This document shows, piece by piece, positions 22,754 to 32,497 of a stretch of DNA of 64,000 nt. The notes under the pieces were generated by a model, which saw only the letters and a program-made list of their open reading frames with translations, was not told the origin of the DNA and made no database searches. Origin of the DNA: Sphingomonas sp. SRS2. GTDB lineage: Bacteria > Pseudomonadota > Alphaproteobacteria > Sphingomonadales > Sphingomonadaceae. The translations under genes were made by a program, and so were the position numbers. Position 1 is the first letter of the stretch. Each line of letters opens with the position of its first letter. The DNA is taken from NCBI RefSeq assembly GCF_000971055.1, contig NZ_LARW01000086.1, forward strand, positions 1 to 64,000, given 5' to 3'.

Positions 22754-24184
22754 CTAACGGCCCGGATATACCGCCAGCAACGCACGCGCATCGCCGCGTT
22801 GCAGGCGGCGTATCCGGATCGGCCCCGCAAATCCGGGGATCCGCGCCAGCTCCATGTCGCTGGCATCGGGGCGGGCATAATGATGCTCGACCCAGAGCAG
22901 CGCGGGGCAAGGCCCCGGCGACGTGATCGCATGGCCCTGCGGCAGCAACTCGACATCGGGAACGATCAGGCGGTAGGTCAGCCCGAAAAATTCGTCGATC
23001 GCAGGGACGCTGTGAAGCTTGTCACCGGGCGCCAGCAGGCTCAGCGGGTTGAGCGCATATAGCCGGCCCTGAGGACAGGTCGCGCGAGCGGATTCTATCC
23101 GCGCAAGGTTGGTCTCCCAGCGCTGGTGAGTCAGGCCATAGGTTGTCGCCGCTCCGGCGAGCAGCAGGGCGTTCGCGCAGATCAGCCCGAAGCCGATCCG
23201 GTTGTCCTTCGCATGAGCCTTCAACAGAAGCGCGACGATCGCGGCGCCGATCGGTGCAGCGGCGATCATGTGGCGAGACAGCAGATTATGTGTGGCGAGG
23301 TTCAGCAGCGCATAGCTGGCCGCGATTGCGGCAAGGGACCCACCCATCACCAGCATGAAGCTGTGATCCTCGCCGCGTGGCGGCGTCGCGCGCGGCAATA
23401 GCGCCAGCGCCGCGACATAGGGCACTGTCGCTGAGCCCAGCACCGCCCCGATCGCCACCAGTCCGCGCAGCGCCGAGATGTCATTGACCGCAACCGGGCT
23501 GATCACCGACAGCATAGCCCCCAACGCCCCGGCCAGCGGCAGCAGCGCGAGAAGCAGGATAGAGATCGACCCCGTCGCCGCCCGTCGCCGCCCCGAAAAG
23601 GCCAGGTATATCGCCTCGGCGCCGATCAGGGTCAGCCCGATCAGGCTGCCCATATAATGAAGATTGACCAGCAGCAGCCCGGTGAGCGCCAGCATAGGCC
23701 AGGACGCCCTGCCCGCATGCAGCATCCGGAGTTGGATAATCAGACAGGCGCCGAACAGCAGTTGCAGGAAATAGGACCGGAACTCGGCCGCATAGAGGAT
23801 GAAGAAAGGCGATCCGGCGACCATGACCGCGAACAGCGCCAGGAAATCGCGATCGATGCCGCGCCGCCATGCCTGTACCCCGGTCAGCGCTGCGAGCAGC
23901 AGGCCGCCCAGATTGACGAGCCGCATCGAGCGCACTGAACCGCCCAGCAACGGTTCGAGCACCCAGGCATAGGCACTGAACAGCGGCGGATGGACGTCGG
24001 CTATCCACCGTTCGCGGATGATCTCGCCGAGGCCGATGTCGTGGCGCGTAAACCAAAAGCTCGTAGCTTCGTCGAGCCATATACCACGCCCCTGCTGCAG
24101 GATCAGGATGCAGACCAGACAGGCCGAAAGCGTCGCCGCAGCCATCACGCCATTGCCACGCCGCCTGAAGGGGGTCTCGTCCAC
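22754..24184 (-). CDS. GT39/ArnT-like polytopic membrane glycosyltransferase-type protein
   Basis: A 476-residue protein with about ten membrane helices. Its first periplasmic loop carries WLDEATSFWFTRHD and DVHPPLFSAYAWV, the Asp-Glu and His-Pro-Pro signatures of the protein-mannosyltransferase/ArnT (GT39/GT83) superfamily that uses polyprenyl-phosphate sugars. The acceptor is unknown. No sugar-synthesis genes are adjacent, so pathway assignment is not possible. Confidence 0.75.
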   Translation of the reverse strand: MDETPFRRRGNGVMAAATLSACLVCILILQQGRGIWLDEATSFWFTRHDIGLGEIIRERWIADVHPPLFSAYAWVLEPLLGGSVRSMRLVNLGGLLLAALTGVQAWRRGIDRDFLALFAVMVAGSPFFILYAAEFRSYFLQLLFGACLIIQLRMLHAGRASWPMLALTGLLLVNLHYMGSLIGLTLIGAEAIYLAFSGRRRAATGSISILLLALLPLAGALGAMLSVISPVAVNDISALRGLVAIGAVLGSATVPYVAALALLPRATPPRGEDHSFMLVMGGSLAAIAASYALLNLATHNLLSRHMIAAAPIGAAIVALLLKAHAKDNRIGFGLICANALLLAGAATTYGLTHQRWETNLARIESARATCPQGRLYALNPLSLLAPGDKLHSVPAIDEFFGLTYRLIVPDVELLPQGHAITSPGPCPALLWVEHHYARPDASDMELARIPGFAGPIRIRRLQRGDARALLAVYPGR

Positions 24185-24237
24185 CCAAAAGGTCTAGCGG
24201 GATGCTCCGCAGGCGGCAATGCGGGCTATCTTCAGCT

Positions 24238-24265
24238 TTGACAGCAGGGCGCACGCTGGTAACGT
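24238..24265 (+). promoter_or_regulatory. Candidate sigma-70 promoter of the TonB receptor gene
   Basis: A perfect -35 box TTGACA at 24238-24243, a 16-nt spacer, and TAACGT at 24260-24265 (4 of 6 match to the -10 consensus), about 57 nt before the preferred start codon. Confidence 0.45.
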
Positions 24266-24321
24266 CGTTGCAACAAAAAGAGTCATGGGAGATGGGTGCG
24301 TCGGGCCAAAGGGGACCTTGC

Positions 24322-26574
24322 ATGCGATCGACTTTCACATCCGGACTTTCCAGCAGCCTGCGCGCAACCGGCGTTAGCCTTGTCGCCCTGTGCCTCGCCA
24401 CACCGCTTTTCGCGCAGACCTCGCCGAGTGAGGCGGGCGACGGCGCAGACATCGTCGTTACCGCGACCCGCCGGGCAGAGAATATCAAGGACGTTCCCGT
24501 GGCCGTCACAGTGATCGGTGGCGAAAAGCTGTCGGTGCTCAACTCGAGCGGCCTCGACATCCGATTTCTGTCCTCGCGCACGCCAAGCCTTCAGATCGAA
24601 AGCTCGTTCGGCCGGACTTTCCCGCGCTTTTACATTCGCGGTCTCGGCAACACCGATTTCGATCCGAACGCCGCCCAGCCCGTCTCGGTCGTGCTCGACG
24701 ATGTCGCGCTCGAAAATGCGATGCTCAAGGCGTTTCCGATATTCGACGTGGCAAGTGTCGAGGTGCTGCGCGGGCCGCAGGGCACGCTGTTCGGCCGCAA
24801 CACCCCGGCCGGCGTCGTCAAGATCAACTCCGCGCGGCCCAACGATACGTTCGGCGGTCATGGCAGCGTCAGCTGGGGCACCTATAACAGCGTCAATGCT
24901 GAAGCCGCGCTGACCGGTCCGCTGGGCGAAGGACTGAGCTTCCGCGCCTCGGGCATGCTTCAGCGCCGCGATGACTGGGTGAAGAACGACACGCTCGTCA
25001 CCCTCGCCGACCGCAAGCTCGAAGGCTATCGCGATCTCGCGGGACGCTTCCAGCTCGCCTATGATGCGGATGACTTCAGCGCCTTGGTCAACGTTCATGC
25101 GCGTGACCTCAAGACATCGCCCCGTGTCTTTCGCGCCGGCACATTCCAGCAGGGCAGCAACCGCTTCACCGGGGGCTTCGACAAGGACCATGTCACGCTC
25201 GACGGCATCACCAGCCAGAGCATGACCCAGTTCGGTAGCAATTTACGGCTCGAATATGCCGCTGAGGGCCTTGGCACCTTCTATTCGACTACCGCCTATG
25301 AAAAGGCCAATGTGGAGAGCACCGGCGATATCGACGGTGGCGCCACCTATGCCTTTCCCGCGCTAGGCTATGGCATCGCGCTGTTCCCGGTGAACACCGG
25401 CGGCCGCACCAAACCCAAGGAGTTCAGCCAGGAGCTGCGCTTCGCCAGCGACGATATGAACGGGCTCCGTTTCCAGGCGGGCGCCTATTATTTCCACCAG
25501 ACGCTCGACTATGCCGAGTTCGCCTATGACGGCACCGGCGCGCGGGTGAGCGCGATCCTGCACGACAACAAGAACGAGAATTACGGCCTGTTCGCATCGG
25601 CGGAATATAAGGCGACCGAAGCGCTCACCTTACGCGCCGGCCTGCGCTACTCGCATGACAAGAAGCGCGACACGATCTCGCTCGATCCCGCGCTCGCGGC
25701 ATCGAGCATCGCGACCCAACTGATCGCCGTGCCTTTGCCGCTGACCAACCGCGCCACGGCAAGCAACGTCTCGTGGGATGCGAGCGCGACCTATGCGGTG
25801 TCCGATCAGGTCAGCCTCTATGCGCGCGCCGCGACCGGCTATCTCGGCCCGGCGATCCAGGATCGCGTCACCTTCTTCTCGGTGCCTTCGGTCGCGAAGA
25901 AGCAGACCACCATCTCTGGTGAGGCCGGCATCAAGGGCGCGACCGCCGACCGCACCCTGCAATTCGATCTCGCCGGCTACTGGTACCGCACCAAGAACCT
26001 TCAGCTCACCGCTGTCGGCGGGGCCGCCAATTCGGCGAGCCTGATCAACGCTGACAAGGCGGTCGGCTATGGCCTGGAAGCAACGGTAGAGTTCAAGCCG
26101 GTTCCCGAACTCACGCTGACCGCAGGCGGAAGCTATAATTTCACGGAAATCCGCGACAACATGGTCTCGATCGCGCCCTGCGGTTCGCTCTGCACCGTCA
26201 CCGATCCGCTGAACGCCGCCGGCCGAGCGATCATCGACGGCAACGATCTGCCTCAGGCTCCGCGCTATGTCGCGAACGCCACCGCGCGCTATGCGGTGCC
26301 GGTCGGCAGCGGCGAAGTCTTCGCCTATACCGACTGGGCGTATCGCAGCGCGATCAACTACTTCCTCTACACTGCCCGGGAATTCCGGGGCCGGTCGCTG
26401 CTCGAGGGCGGCGCGAAGCTCGGCTACAAGGCCGATGGCGGTTGGGAGGCTGCGGTGTTCGCACGCAACATCACCAATCAGATCCGTAGCGTCAGCGCGA
26501 TCGACTTCAACAATCTGACCGGCATGATCAACGAACCTCGCATCCTCGGGGTCGAGTTGAAGGCTAGCTTCTGA
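24322..26574 (+). CDS. TonB-dependent outer-membrane receptor
   Basis: About 750 residues with a signal peptide ending LATPLFAQ, a plug domain (DIVVTATRRAENIKDVPVAV, RGPQGTLFGRNTPAGVV) and a C-terminal beta-barrel ending in an aromatic residue (LKASF). The frame is open from 24202; the ATG at 24322, preceded by AGGGGA, directly starts the signal peptide. The ligand is unknown. The downstream iron/flavin-type operon starts about 125 bp later behind a likely Fur site, which makes a role in iron-complex uptake plausible but unproven. Confidence 0.93.
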   Translation: MRSTFTSGLSSSLRATGVSLVALCLATPLFAQTSPSEAGDGADIVVTATRRAENIKDVPVAVTVIGGEKLSVLNSSGLDIRFLSSRTPSLQIESSFGRTFPRFYIRGLGNTDFDPNAAQPVSVVLDDVALENAMLKAFPIFDVASVEVLRGPQGTLFGRNTPAGVVKINSARPNDTFGGHGSVSWGTYNSVNAEAALTGPLGEGLSFRASGMLQRRDDWVKNDTLVTLADRKLEGYRDLAGRFQLAYDADDFSALVNVHARDLKTSPRVFRAGTFQQGSNRFTGGFDKDHVTLDGITSQSMTQFGSNLRLEYAAEGLGTFYSTTAYEKANVESTGDIDGGATYAFPALGYGIALFPVNTGGRTKPKEFSQELRFASDDMNGLRFQAGAYYFHQTLDYAEFAYDGTGARVSAILHDNKNENYGLFASAEYKATEALTLRAGLRYSHDKKRDTISLDPALAASSIATQLIAVPLPLTNRATASNVSWDASATYAVSDQVSLYARAATGYLGPAIQDRVTFFSVPSVAKKQTTISGEAGIKGATADRTLQFDLAGYWYRTKNLQLTAVGGAANSASLINADKAVGYGLEATVEFKPVPELTLTAGGSYNFTEIRDNMVSIAPCGSLCTVTDPLNAAGRAIIDGNDLPQAPRYVANATARYAVPVGSGEVFAYTDWAYRSAINYFLYTAREFRGRSLLEGGAKLGYKADGGWEAAVFARNITNQIRSVSAIDFNNLTGMINEPRILGVELKASF

Positions 26575-26579
26575 TCGGC

Positions 26580-26616
26580 GGGAGCGGCCCGGGCCTTTAC
26601 GCGCCGGGCCGCTCCC
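26580..26616 (+). terminator. Strong hairpin after the TonB receptor gene
   Basis: Arms GGGAGCGGCCCGG (26580-26592) and CCGGGCCGCTCCC (26604-26616) are 13-bp perfect complements around an 11-nt loop. The following U-tract is poor, so it may act as a 3' stabiliser as much as a terminator. Confidence 0.6.
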
Positions 26617-26640
26617 ATCTACATTTCAACGCTGAAATTA

Positions 26641-26662
26641 TTGCAAACAATTCGCATTAGCT
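26641..26662 (+). promoter_or_regulatory. Candidate Fur box upstream of the PepSY operon
   Basis: The sequence TTGCAAACAATTCGCATTAG, starting at 26641, closely resembles alphaproteobacterial Fur/Irr-type iron boxes (TGCAAAT-n-ATTCGCA pattern). It lies 37-58 bp before the GTG start of the PepSY gene in an AT-rich patch that contrasts with the surrounding GC-rich DNA. Confidence 0.5.
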
Positions 26663-26698
26663 ATTGCTAGGATGAATCGTTCGAGTTAGGCGGCGAAT

Positions 26699-27367
26699 GT
26701 GAACCAGACGCCCACCCCCTCCAGCTTTGCCGCCAAGCGCAAGCCGACACCAAAACCATGGTATCGATCGCGTGGCTGGTGGCTCAAGCAACTCCATAGC
26801 TGGCACTGGATGAGCGCGGCGATCTCACTGGTCGGTATGATGCTCTTCGCCGCGACGGGTATTACCCTCAATCACGCCGCGACGATCGGCGCTACTCCCG
26901 CGGTCCAGGAGTATAAGGCGCAGTTGCCCGCGCAATTGCTGCGCCAGCTATCGGCTTCCGCGTCTGAGGCCGCCCCCCTTCCCGCGGCCGTCGCCACCGA
27001 CATCCGGCAGAGCACCGGGCTCGACCCCACGGGCAAGCCCGGTGAATGGTCCGATGACGAGGTGTATGTCGCCATGCCGCGACCGGGCGGCGACGCCTGG
27101 GTCAGTATTGACCGGCAGAGCGGCGCGGTGAGCGCGGAACTTACCCGCCGGGGCTGGATCTCCTACGTCAACGATCTGCACAAAGGCCGCAACACCGGCG
27201 GCGCGTGGAGCTGGTTCATCGATATCTTTGCCGGCGCGTGCATCCTGTTCACGCTCACCGGCCTGTTCCTTCTCTACATGCACAGCAAACCGAGACCACT
27301 GACGTGGCCGCTGGTCGGCCTGGGCCTGCTCGCCCCGCTGATGATCATCCTGTTCCTCATCCACTGA
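26699..27367 (+). CDS. PepSY-associated transmembrane protein
   Basis: A 222-residue protein with membrane helices near residues 38-58, 163-185 and 195-215 and a periplasmic PepSY-like domain between (AVATDIRQSTGLDP, DEVYVAMPRPGGDAWVSID, LNDLHKGRNTG-type motif). The histidines of LKQLHSWHWM and DLHKGRN are the heme-ligand type positions seen in PepSY_TM reductases that pass electrons across the inner membrane. The start is a GTG, with AGG 8 nt upstream. It is the first gene of a four-gene operon (DUF2271, DUF4198, ApbE). Confidence 0.85.
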   Translation: MNQTPTPSSFAAKRKPTPKPWYRSRGWWLKQLHSWHWMSAAISLVGMMLFAATGITLNHAATIGATPAVQEYKAQLPAQLLRQLSASASEAAPLPAAVATDIRQSTGLDPTGKPGEWSDDEVYVAMPRPGGDAWVSIDRQSGAVSAELTRRGWISYVNDLHKGRNTGGAWSWFIDIFAGACILFTLTGLFLLYMHSKPRPLTWPLVGLGLLAPLMIILFLIH

Positions 27368-27371
27368 GAGT

Positions 27372-27851
27372 ATGTCGATGCGCTATTCCCCCTTCGTGCT
27401 TCTCGGCGGCATCGCCGCGGTTCCGGCCTCCGCGGCCAGCGTCAGCATCACCATCCCGACCCTGAAGGTCGCCGAATATCACAAGCCCTATCTTGCGGTG
27501 TGGCTTGAGCCCACGGCTGGCGGCGCGCCCCGTTCGGTATCGGTCTGGTATCAGCAGAAGAAGGGCGAAGCCGGCGAGCCCGGCACGAAATGGCTGTCGG
27601 ACCTGCGCGCCTGGTGGCGCAAGGGCGGCAAGAGCGTGAAAATGCCCGCCGACGGCGTCAGCGGCGCGACCCGCGCGCCCGGCACCCATGTCATCCCGCT
27701 GCCCGCCGACGTGAAGCCCGGCGCCTATGTCCTCCATGTCGAGGCGGCCCGCGAAACCGGTGGCCGTGAACTCGTATCGCTGCCCCTCACCGTCAGCGCC
27801 AAGGCTTCGGGCAAGACCGAACTCGGCGCCATCTCCATCTCCGCCCGTTGA
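27372..27851 (+). CDS. DUF2271 protein with predicted flavinylation site
   Basis: A 159-residue exported protein (signal peptide ending PASAAS) of the DUF2271 family. It contains DGVSGAT at residues 94-100, matching the [DN]GxxSGAT consensus at which ApbE attaches FMN covalently through the threonine (here T100). Since apbE is the last gene of this operon and a PepSY membrane protein is the first, the protein is best read as a periplasmic flavin carrier receiving electrons from the membrane. This role is inferred from published flavinylation-system genomics. Confidence 0.85.
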   Translation: MSMRYSPFVLLGGIAAVPASAASVSITIPTLKVAEYHKPYLAVWLEPTAGGAPRSVSVWYQQKKGEAGEPGTKWLSDLRAWWRKGGKSVKMPADGVSGATRAPGTHVIPLPADVKPGAYVLHVEAARETGGRELVSLPLTVSAKASGKTELGAISISAR

Positions 27852-27862
27852 AAGGATCGCCC

Positions 27863-28744
27863 ATGACGCGTTTCCAGACCCGCCTGCTCACTGCCGCAGC
27901 CCTGCTGGCGCTGCCCGTCGCCGCTTCGGCGCACCGCCAATGGATGGTGCCGAATGCGACCGTCTTTTCGGGTCAGAATTCCTGGGTGACCGTCGATGCC
28001 GCAAGCTCGAACGACCTGTTCTTCGCCGACCATAATGCGATGCGGCTCGACGGTGTGAAGGTCTGGGCACCCGATGGTACGGAGGGCAAGATCGAGAATG
28101 CTTCGACCGGGCGCTACCGTTCGACCTTCGACGTCAAGCTCGACAAGCCCGGCACCTGGAAGATCGGTACGCTGAACCAGAGCGTTTCGGGCACGTTCAA
28201 GCTCAATGGCGAGGAACGCCGTGTCGGTGGACGTCCTGGCGGCGGAGGACCCGGCATGGGTGGGCCGGGCGGCCAGCCCGGCGCGGGGGCTCCGCAACGC
28301 GCACCGGCCGTATCGGTCGCGGACATTCCGGCCGAAGCGACCGACGTGAAGCTCACCCAGATGATCGGGCGCAACGAGATCTACATCACCGCCAACGAAT
28401 CGAGCGCGACCGTCTTCAAGCCGACCGGCAAGGGCATCGAGTTCGAGCCGGTAACCCGTCCCGACGAGCTGGTTGTGGGCGAGAAGGCGAGCTTCCGCTT
28501 CCTCGTCGACGGCAAGCCTGCCGCCGGCCTCAAGGTCACGGTCGTTCCCGGCGGCAAGCGCTATCGCAACGATGACGGTGCGCGCGACTTCACGACCGGC
28601 GCAGACGGCGTGGTCGGCATCGACTGGCCGACGCCAGGCATGTACTGGATCAATACCGGCCTGACCGACGACAAGCCATCCGAACCGAAAGCCACCCAGC
28701 GCCGGATGAGCTACACCACCACCGTCGAAGTGTTGCTCCCCTGA
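27863..28744 (+). CDS. DUF4198 periplasmic protein
   Basis: A 293-residue exported protein (signal peptide ending VAASA) that starts its mature part with HRQWMVPNAT, the typical DUF4198 beginning with an N-terminal histidine. A Gly/Pro-rich linker (about residues 125-145) separates two beta-rich halves. The family is associated with metal uptake and with ApbE-linked flavinylation clusters; its biochemical role is unknown. The ATG at 27863 follows AAAGGA overlapping the upstream stop. Confidence 0.85.
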   Translation: MTRFQTRLLTAAALLALPVAASAHRQWMVPNATVFSGQNSWVTVDAASSNDLFFADHNAMRLDGVKVWAPDGTEGKIENASTGRYRSTFDVKLDKPGTWKIGTLNQSVSGTFKLNGEERRVGGRPGGGGPGMGGPGGQPGAGAPQRAPAVSVADIPAEATDVKLTQMIGRNEIYITANESSATVFKPTGKGIEFEPVTRPDELVVGEKASFRFLVDGKPAAGLKVTVVPGGKRYRNDDGARDFTTGADGVVGIDWPTPGMYWINTGLTDDKPSEPKATQRRMSYTTTVEVLLP

Positions 28745-28749
28745 CGACG

Positions 28750-29700
28750 ATGCGCATCGCCCTGCCGCGCGAGATCGCGATCTCGGCCTTCGCCGGCCGC
28801 GATCCCGCACGGCCGGTCGCGGCGCTCGGCGGGGAAACGATGGGGACCAGCTGGTCGGTGCGTTTCGCCGTGCCACGGGCTGCCGATATCGAAGCGGTCA
28901 AGGCGGCGATCCAGATCCGCCTCGATATCATCATTGACGAGATGAGCCATTGGCGGCCGGATTCGCTGATATCCGAATATAACCGGTCGGACGCCGGCAG
29001 TTCGGTGCGACTACCCCCGGATTTCGAGACGGTGGTCGCGGCGGCGATCGATGTCGCGCGGCGCAGCGGCGGCGCCTTCGATCCGACGATCGGGCGGATC
29101 GTCGATCTGCGAGGCTTTGGTCCCTATCCGACGCACTACAGCGATGACGAGGCCCATATCGCTTCGCTACACGAACATGCCGGCTGGCATCGCCTGCGGC
29201 ATGAGGACGGCCGATTGGTTCAACCCGGCGGCCTCGCGCTCGATCTTTCGGGCATCGCCAAGGGTCATGCGGTCGATGCGGTCGCAGACTGCCTCGCCGG
29301 TCAGGGTATCGCGCATGCGCTGGTCGAAATCGGCGGCGAACTCGCTGGCAGGGGCGTGCGGCCCGATGGCGAACCTTGGTGGGTGGATCTGGAGAACCCG
29401 CCGGGCATCACCCTGCCCCCGTTGCGCATCGCGCTGCACGGCCTCGCCGTCGCGACATCGGGCGACTACCGGCGCGGCGCGCACACGATCGATCCGCGCA
29501 GCGGACGCTCGGCCGCCAATGGGCTGCGTTCGGTCAGCGTCATCCATCGAAGCGCCATGCTCGCCGACGCATGGGCCACCGCGCTCACCGTTCTGGGCAC
29601 CGAGGAAGGGCTGGAAATAGCCACCCGCGAGGGGCTTGCCGCCCGCTTCGTGGACCAGCGCGAGCATCTCAGCCCCGCGCTAGCCGAAATGCTCGAATAA
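28750..29700 (+). CDS. apbE: FAD:protein FMN transferase (ApbE)
   Basis: The 316-residue protein attaches FMN from FAD to threonines of target proteins. Visible family motifs are GETMGTSWSVRF, SGGAFDPTIGRIVDL, LDLSGIAKGHAVDAV, EIGGELAGRG and HTIDPRSGR. It lacks an obvious lipoprotein signal, unlike many ApbE proteins; a periplasmic location would need another export route or an unnoticed start. Its probable substrate is the DUF2271 protein encoded two genes upstream. Confidence 0.93.
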   Translation: MRIALPREIAISAFAGRDPARPVAALGGETMGTSWSVRFAVPRAADIEAVKAAIQIRLDIIIDEMSHWRPDSLISEYNRSDAGSSVRLPPDFETVVAAAIDVARRSGGAFDPTIGRIVDLRGFGPYPTHYSDDEAHIASLHEHAGWHRLRHEDGRLVQPGGLALDLSGIAKGHAVDAVADCLAGQGIAHALVEIGGELAGRGVRPDGEPWWVDLENPPGITLPPLRIALHGLAVATSGDYRRGAHTIDPRSGRSAANGLRSVSVIHRSAMLADAWATALTVLGTEEGLEIATREGLAARFVDQREHLSPALAEMLE

Positions 29701-29773
29701 TAGGGCCGCGCCCCCTTGCCCCGCCGGGCCTTCGGCTTCATAGGGGCGGCACATTTCCAAATATGAGGCCGCG

Positions 29774-30007
29774 ATGAAAACCCGCGTCTATGTCACCCTG
29801 AAGGGTGGCGTTCTCGATCCGCAAGGCAAGGCTATCCATCATGCGCTGGGCTCGCTCGGCTTTTCGGGCGTCAACGACGTTCGCGCGGGCAAGTTGATCG
29901 AGCTCGACCATGACGACGGCGTCAGCGACGCCGACATCGAGGCGATGTGCAAGAAGCTGCTTGCCAACACCGTCATCGAGAATTTCCGGATCGAACGCGC
30001 GAGCTGA
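29774..30007 (+). CDS. purS: Phosphoribosylformylglycinamidine synthase subunit PurS
   Basis: A 77-residue protein with the PurS signature (KTRVYVTLKGGVLDPQGKAI, then HALGSLGF). PurS bridges PurL and PurQ in the three-part FGAM synthase used by many bacteria. It lies 12 bp upstream of purQ; purL is not in the window. Confidence 0.96.
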   Translation: MKTRVYVTLKGGVLDPQGKAIHHALGSLGFSGVNDVRAGKLIELDHDDGVSDADIEAMCKKLLANTVIENFRIERAS

Positions 30008-30019
30008 GGAGCCCAGGCC

Positions 30020-30685
30020 ATGAAGAGCGCGGTCATTGTCTTCCCCGGTTCCAATTGCGATCGCGACCTTGCCGTCGCGATCCGCGATGTCACGGGCCAT
30101 GCGCCCGACATGCTGTGGCATGGCGAGACCGAGCTTCCCGCCGGCATCGGCCTGATCGCCGTCCCGGGCGGCTTCTCCTATGGCGACTATCTGCGTTCCG
30201 GCGCGATGGCGGCGCGGTCGCCGATCATGCGCGCGATCGTCGATGCGGCAGGGCGCGGCGTGCCGGTGCTTGGCATCTGCAATGGCTTCCAGATCCTGAC
30301 CGAGGCGGGCCTGCTGCCCGGAGCGCTGATGCGCAACGAAGGGCTGAACTTCGTCTGCCGCGAAGTCGCGCTGACCGTCGAGAACAGCCAGTCGACCTTC
30401 ACCGCGCACTACGACAAGGGTGAGACCGTCTATTTCCCGGTCGCGCATCATGACGGCAACTATACCGCCGACGCCGAGACGCTGAACCGGATCGAAGGCG
30501 AAGGCCGCATCGCCTTTCGCTATGCCGAAGCCGTCAACGGTTCCGCCAAGGGCATCGCCGGAATCCTCAACGATGCGGGCAATGTGCTGGGCATGATGCC
30601 CCATCCAGAGCGGGTGATCGAAGCAGCGCATGGCAATAGCGACGGGCGGCGCCTGTTCGAGGGCCTGCTGGAAACGGCGGCGTGA
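30020..30685 (+). CDS. purQ: Phosphoribosylformylglycinamidine synthase subunit PurQ
   Basis: A 221-residue class I glutamine amidotransferase that supplies ammonia for FGAM synthesis. The nucleophile motif [13 protein letters not shown] and the MMPHPER His/Glu motif are intact, as are the N-terminal PGSNCDRD and [10 protein letters not shown]. The stop overlaps the GTG start of the next gene. Confidence 0.97.
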   Translation: MKSAVIVFPGSNCDRDLAVAIRDVTGHAPDMLWHGETELPAGIGLIAVPGGFSYGDYLRSGAMAARSPIMRAIVDAAGRGVPVLGICNGFQILTEAGLLPGALMRNEGLNFVCREVALTVENSQSTFTAHYDKGETVYFPVAHHDGNYTADAETLNRIEGEGRIAFRYAEAVNGSAKGIAGILNDAGNVLGMMPHPERVIEAAHGNSDGRRLFEGLLETAA

Positions 30686-31095
30686 CACACGGAGCCGGCT
30701 GCCTCTGCGGCGCGGTTCGTTTCTCCATTGATGCCGAGCCGATGGCGGCGCGCACCTGCTGGTGCCGGCTGTGCCAATATCTCGGCGGCGGCACCGCGAT
30801 GGCGAACATCTGCTTCCCGTCCGACAAGGTCAGCTGGACCGGTGAGATCCGCTATCATGACAGCGTCGCCGACAGCGGCAATTCGCTGCGGCGTGGCTTC
30901 TGCCCGACCTGCGGCACGCCGCTGACCAGCGAGGCGCTGAACCGCCCGCATCTCATCTTCCTGCGCATTGGCACGCTCGACGACCCGAACCTGATGGGCC
31001 CGCAGATGACGATCTGGACCGCACAGGCCCCCGATTGGGCCAGTGTCTCGGCGGAGATACCGAGCGTCGAAGCGCAACCGCCACCGGTCGCATGA
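30682..31095 (+). CDS. GFA/CENP-V family zinc-binding protein
   Basis: A 137-residue protein with the GFA fold's zinc cysteines in [18 protein letters not shown] and FCPTCGTPL. The family is named after glutathione-dependent formaldehyde-activating enzyme, but most members have no shown activity. The GTG start overlaps the purQ stop by 4 nt, and the stop overlaps the next ATG, so purS-purQ-gfa-ynfA look like one transcript. Confidence 0.9.
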   Translation: MTHGAGCLCGAVRFSIDAEPMAARTCWCRLCQYLGGGTAMANICFPSDKVSWTGEIRYHDSVADSGNSLRRGFCPTCGTPLTSEALNRPHLIFLRIGTLDDPNLMGPQMTIWTAQAPDWASVSAEIPSVEAQPPPVA

Positions 31096-31430
31096 TGGCT
31101 GGCGCGGGCGGCCTGAACATCTTCCTTCTCGCGGCACTGGCCGAGATCGGCGGCTGCTATGCCTTCTGGCTCTGGCTGCGGCTCGGGAAGTCCCCATTTT
31201 GGGCTGTCGGCGGCGGCGCGCTGCTGGTTCTGTTCGCCTGGCTGCTCACCCGCACCGACAGCGCCGCCGCAGGGCGCACGTTTGCGGCCTATGGCGGCAT
31301 CTACATCGTCATGTCGCTGGGCTGGATGTGGGCGATAGAGGGAACACGGCCCGATCGCTGGGACTATGCCGGGGCCGCGCTCTGTATCCTGGGTGGCGCC
31401 GTCATACTGCTCGGGCCCAGAACGGCCTAG
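31092..31430 (+). CDS. YnfA family small membrane protein
   Basis: A 112-residue protein with four membrane helices and the YnfA signatures [14 protein letters not shown] and [16 protein letters not shown]. The family is related to small multidrug transporters; function here is unproven. The ATG at 31092 overlaps the upstream stop, whereas the frame itself opens further upstream. Its 3' end overlaps the convergent IclR gene by 4 nt. Confidence 0.92.
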   Translation: MMAGAGGLNIFLLAALAEIGGCYAFWLWLRLGKSPFWAVGGGALLVLFAWLLTRTDSAAAGRTFAAYGGIYIVMSLGWMWAIEGTRPDRWDYAGAALCILGGAVILLGPRTA

Positions 31431-32281
31431 GATCTGCGTCCCGCATATCCCAGTTCCCGCGAGATCGACCGACCGGTCTCCCTGATCATATCCATCATTC
31501 CACGATCCGGCTGAGAAGTGCTCTGACGAAGGGGTACGCTCACCCCCATCGCGCAGTAAAGCTGCCCCTGCATATCGAAGACGGGGGCGGCGCAGGCGGC
31601 AAAATGGGGCAGCACGCTTCCATCGGTCCAGTAGACCTCCTGCTCCAGAATGCCTGGGCAGACCTCGTCATCGAACCACCGGATGACCTCCGTTAGATCC
31701 CTGTCTTCGCTGGCGGTATCACGCGCGATGACCCGCTCGGTAGTCGAACGGTCAAGATAGGCGACGAAGATCGGGCCTGCTGCCGAGGATATGGTCGAGA
31801 TCGTCGAGCCAATCCGTATCCAGGCGACGGCATGCTGGACATTGTGGCTTTGAACCAGAACCGGGCCCGACTCGGTCCACACACAGACGAAGGTGTTGAA
31901 GCCCGTCTGCTTCGACAATGACGTCACCCGCTCATGGATCAGATCGAACCCGTCAAAGCGCGACAGCGCGGTAAGCCCCATCGAAATGGCCGCCGATCCT
32001 ACGTCATATAGGCCGGTCGTCTGATGCTGGCGGACCATATTGTACCGCGACAGACTGACCAGATAGCGATGCAGCTTGCTGGGAGCGAGTTGCGTCCTGT
32101 CGGACAATTCGATCAGACTCATCGGCGTGCGGCTGGATATGATCGCGTTGAGGACATCCAACCCTATTTCCGCGGCGCGAATCCCCACCCGCGCCTCTTC
32201 GGAGCGCGACGGGCGGCCGGCGCGCTTCGGCCCGGCTCGGGAAACCGCCGTTTCTGTCGTTGCTCGCTCCTTTGCCGTCAC
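31427..32281 (-). CDS. IclR family transcriptional regulator
   Basis: A 284-residue protein with an N-terminal winged helix ([37 protein letters not shown]) and a C-terminal effector-binding GAF-like domain ([33 protein letters not shown]). It is divergent from the TonB receptor/Rieske oxygenase pair, which it most likely controls; IclR proteins commonly sense aromatic compounds. The 216-bp intergenic region probably holds its operator, but I could not pick out a convincing palindrome. Confidence 0.92.
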   Translation of the reverse strand: MTAKERATTETAVSRAGPKRAGRPSRSEEARVGIRAAEIGLDVLNAIISSRTPMSLIELSDRTQLAPSKLHRYLVSLSRYNMVRQHQTTGLYDVGSAAISMGLTALSRFDGFDLIHERVTSLSKQTGFNTFVCVWTESGPVLVQSHNVQHAVAWIRIGSTISTISSAAGPIFVAYLDRSTTERVIARDTASEDRDLTEVIRWFDDEVCPGILEQEVYWTDGSVLPHFAACAAPVFDMQGQLYCAMGVSVPLRQSTSQPDRGMMDMIRETGRSISRELGYAGRRS

Positions 32282-32497
32282 CCGCTCCTAATTCGCGTCG
32301 TTGTTGATGCCGAAAGCCCCATCCAGATGCTCAAAAAGGCCGACGGGAGCAAGACGAATTCACAGCGCCTCGAATTCGAGTGAAATATTTTCTCCAAATT
32401 GACTTTTGATGTAGGCTCATGCGAATCGCGCGGAAAGAGTCCGCGTGGAGAAACGACGGAACCGCCAACACAGGCGGCCGGAATCTGGGAGATGATC

